Assembly (NCBI GenBank): GCA_900754775.1
Contig: CAAEDZ010000023.1
Span: forward strand, 1-15,036
Length of the DNA: 15,036 nt
Direction of reading: 5' to 3'
From: Clostridia bacterium
Lineage (GTDB): Bacteria; Bacillota_A; Clostridia; Christensenellales; Aristaeellaceae
Part shown: piece by piece, positions 13,312 to 15,036 of the stretch
Position numbering within the stretch: position 1 is the first letter of the stretch
Layout: each line of letters opens with the position of its first letter
Translations under genes and position numbers: made by a program
Notes under the pieces: model-generated
What the model was told of the DNA's origin: nothing
Seen by the model: only the letters and a program-made list of their open reading frames with translations
Database searches by the model: none

Positions 13312-15036
13312 TTAGAAGATGGCGCGGGTGCGCACCTCCTCTTTCATGCGCGCGATAAGCTCCTCTGCCGTCATCGTGCCGATGCTGTCGCGCTGGCCGC
13401 GCACGCTCACCGCCGCCGTGCCTTCGGCGGCCTCCTTGTCGCCCAGCACCAGCATGTAGGGGATCTTCATCACGCGCGCCTCGCGCAGCTTGAAGCCGAT
13501 CTTTTCGTTGCGCAGGTCGATCTCCGTGCGGATGCCGGCGCCCTCCAGCGCCTTTTGCAATTTGAGGGCGGCCTCGTCGGCGCGGTCGGTGATGGTGAGG
13601 ATCTTCGCCTGCACCGGGGCCAGCCAGAGCGGGAAGGCGCCGGCAAAATGCTCGGTGAGGATGCCGATGAAGCGCTCGATGGAGCCGAACACCACGCGGT
13701 GGATCATCACCGGGCGATGCTTCTCGCCGTCCGCGCCGATGTAGGAAAGGTCAAAGCGCTCGGGCAGGTTCATGTCCAGCTGGATGGTGCCGCACTGCCA
13801 GGTGCGGCCGATGGAATCCTCGAGGTGGAAGTCGATCTTCGGGCCGTAGAAGGCGCCGTCGCCCTCGTTGACCACGTATTCCACGCCCAGATCGTCCAGC
13901 GCGCCCTGCAGGCCGTCGGTGGCCTGCTCCCACATCTCGTCCGTGCCGATGGAGTTCTCCGGGCGGGTGGACAGTTCGACGTGGTACTTGAAGCCAAAGA
14001 CCGAGTAGACCTCGTCGATGAGTTTGTAGACGCCCTTGATCTCATCGCGGATCTGCTCCGGGGTCATGAAGATGTGGGCGTCGTCCTGCGTAAAGCAGCG
14101 CACGCGCATCAGCCCGTGCAGCGCGCCGGAAAGCTCGTGGCGGTGGACAAGGCCCAGTTCGCCGGAGCGGATGGGCAGATCGCGGTAGCTCCACATGCGG
14201 CGCTTGTAGACGAGGATGCCGCCGGGGCAGTTCATCGGCTTGATGGCAAAGTCCTCGTCGTCGATCTTGGTGGTGTACATGTTCTCCTGATAGTGATCCC
14301 AGTGGCCGGACTGCTCCCAGAGCTTGCGGCTCAAAATCATCGGCGTCTTGATCTCCTCATAGCCGGCCTTGCGGTGGATCTCGCGCCAGTAGTCTTCCAG
14401 CAGATTGCGCAAGATCATGCCCTTGGGGAAGAAGAAGGGGAAGCCGGGACCTTCGTCAAAGATGTCGAACAGGTCGAGCTGGCGGCCCAACTTGCGGTGG
14501 TCGCGCTTCTTGGCTTCCTCCAGGCGCTGCACATAGGCGTCCAGGTCCTCGCGGCTGGTGAAGGCCGTGCCGTAGATGCGCTGCAGCATCTTGTTTTTCT
14601 CATTGCCGCGCCAGTACGCGCCGGCGATGGACATCAATTTGAAGGCCTTGATGCGGCCCGTGGAGGGCAGGTGCGGCCCGGCGCACAGGTCGGTGAAGCC
14701 CTCCTGCTTATAGAAGGAGATGATGCTGTCCTCGGGCAGGTCGTTGATGAGTTCCACCTTGTACGGCTCGTCCTTCATCAGTTCCAAAGCCTCTTTGCGG
14801 GGCAACTCGAAGCGCTCCAACTTGGAGTTCTTCTTGATGATGCGGCTCATTTCCTTTTCCACGTCCTTGAGGAATTCGGGCGTGAAGGGCTCGTCCACAT
14901 CAAAGTCGTAGTAAAAGCCGTTGTCAATGGCCGGGCCGATGGCCAGCTTCGCCTCCGGGCGCAGGGCCTTGACCGCCTGCGCCAGCACATGGCTGGCGGT
15001 GTGGCGCAGCGTCCAGCGGCCGTCGGGGTCGTCAAA
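13312..15036 (-). CDS. thrS: Threonyl-tRNA synthetase, N terminus outside window
   Basis: The frame is open on the minus strand from the window edge to the TAA at 13312-13314, 574 residues. It charges tRNA-Thr in the cytoplasm. From the edge, the editing domain shows H12 and H16 in RHTASH and C118/H122 in CAGPH, the metal-site pattern of the bacterial editing domain. The class II catalytic core follows: GMILRNLLEDYW (motif 1 region), MNCPG with zinc ligand C271, HRHELSGALHGLMRVR (motif 2), DDAHIF with H322, and MIHRVVFGSIERF (motif 3). The C-terminal anticodon-binding domain runs from about PVQAKILTI to the end. Compared with E. coli ThrRS numbering (H73, C182), about 61 residues are missing, which fits the N-terminal TGS domain. 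An internal ATG at 14988 would delete part of the editing domain and is not the start. Any T-box leader would lie beyond the window. Confidence 0.96.
   Translation of the reverse strand, partial: FDDPDGRWTLRHTASHVLAQAVKALRPEAKLAIGPAIDNGFYYDFDVDEPFTPEFLKDVEKEMSRIIKKNSKLERFELPRKEALELMKDEPYKVELINDLPEDSIISFYKQEGFTDLCAGPHLPSTGRIKAFKLMSIAGAYWRGNEKNKMLQRIYGTAFTSREDLDAYVQRLEEAKKRDHRKLGRQLDLFDIFDEGPGFPFFFPKGMILRNLLEDYWREIHRKAGYEEIKTPMILSRKLWEQSGHWDHYQENMYTTKIDDEDFAIKPMNCPGGILVYKRRMWSYRDLPIRSGELGLVHRHELSGALHGLMRVRCFTQDDAHIFMTPEQIRDEIKGVYKLIDEVYSVFGFKYHVELSTRPENSIGTDEMWEQATDGLQGALDDLGVEYVVNEGDGAFYGPKIDFHLEDSIGRTWQCGTIQLDMNLPERFDLSYIGADGEKHRPVMIHRVVFGSIERFIGILTEHFAGAFPLWLAPVQAKILTITDRADEAALKLQKALEGAGIRTEIDLRNEKIGFKLREARVMKIPYMLVLGDKEAAEGTAAVSVRGQRDSIGTMTAEELIARMKEEVRTRAIF

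Noticed and set aside
1..15036. Mobile elements, CRISPR arrays, tRNA/rRNA genes, phage or defence systems
   Set aside because: No transposase, integrase, direct-repeat array or structural RNA was seen; gene order and composition are uniformly chromosomal.

Overview
The window looks like chromosomal DNA from a GC-rich member of the Clostridia/Bacillota (inferred). The evidence is an mreB-mreC-mreD-PBP2-rodA cell-shape operon led by maf, a helD gene (a family typical of Gram-positives), strong AGGAGG-type ribosome binding sites with GTG and TTG starts, and consensus TATAAT promoters in otherwise very GC-rich coding sequence. I see no tRNA, rRNA, CRISPR array, insertion sequence or prophage gene. 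No gene-free stretch exceeds about 110 bases.

Layout. (1) 2-832: the C-terminal two thirds of an MFS transporter that began before the window. Its stop codon lies inside the -10 box of the next promoter. (2) 805-5999: a co-oriented unit with its own extended -10 promoter. It holds helD (RNA polymerase-recycling helicase), a BaiN/HI0933-type flavoprotein, a COG2509-type FAD-dependent dehydrogenase and a 78-residue cysteine-containing protein of unknown function. The first three genes overlap by 4 nt at each junction and the fourth starts 2 nt after the third stops. (3) 6011-13203: a second promoter, a small hairpin at the predicted transcript 5' end, then maf, mreB, mreC, mreD, the PBP2 gene and rodA, tightly spaced. 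(4) 13204-13311: two hairpins between convergent genes, the second a strong terminator for thrS. (5) 13312-15036, minus strand: thrS, lacking only about its first 60 codons, which lie outside the window.

How the genes work together. MreB, MreC, MreD, RodA (SEDS glycosyltransferase) and PBP2 (class B transpeptidase) form the elongasome that inserts peptidoglycan along the side wall. Maf is a nucleotide pyrophosphatase linked to cell division arrest and often encoded next to mreB. HelD acts on stalled RNA polymerase. Why it is co-transcribed with two flavoproteins is unknown.

Most notable point: the MreB encoded in this otherwise canonical locus has Arg-Ser-Thr where the family has Ile-Glu-Glu-Pro's Glu-Glu-Pro, so the glutamate that positions the hydrolytic water is missing. 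The PBP2 also carries about 90 extra residues between its SxN and KTG motifs. No wholly new defence or mobile system is evident. The rest is housekeeping.
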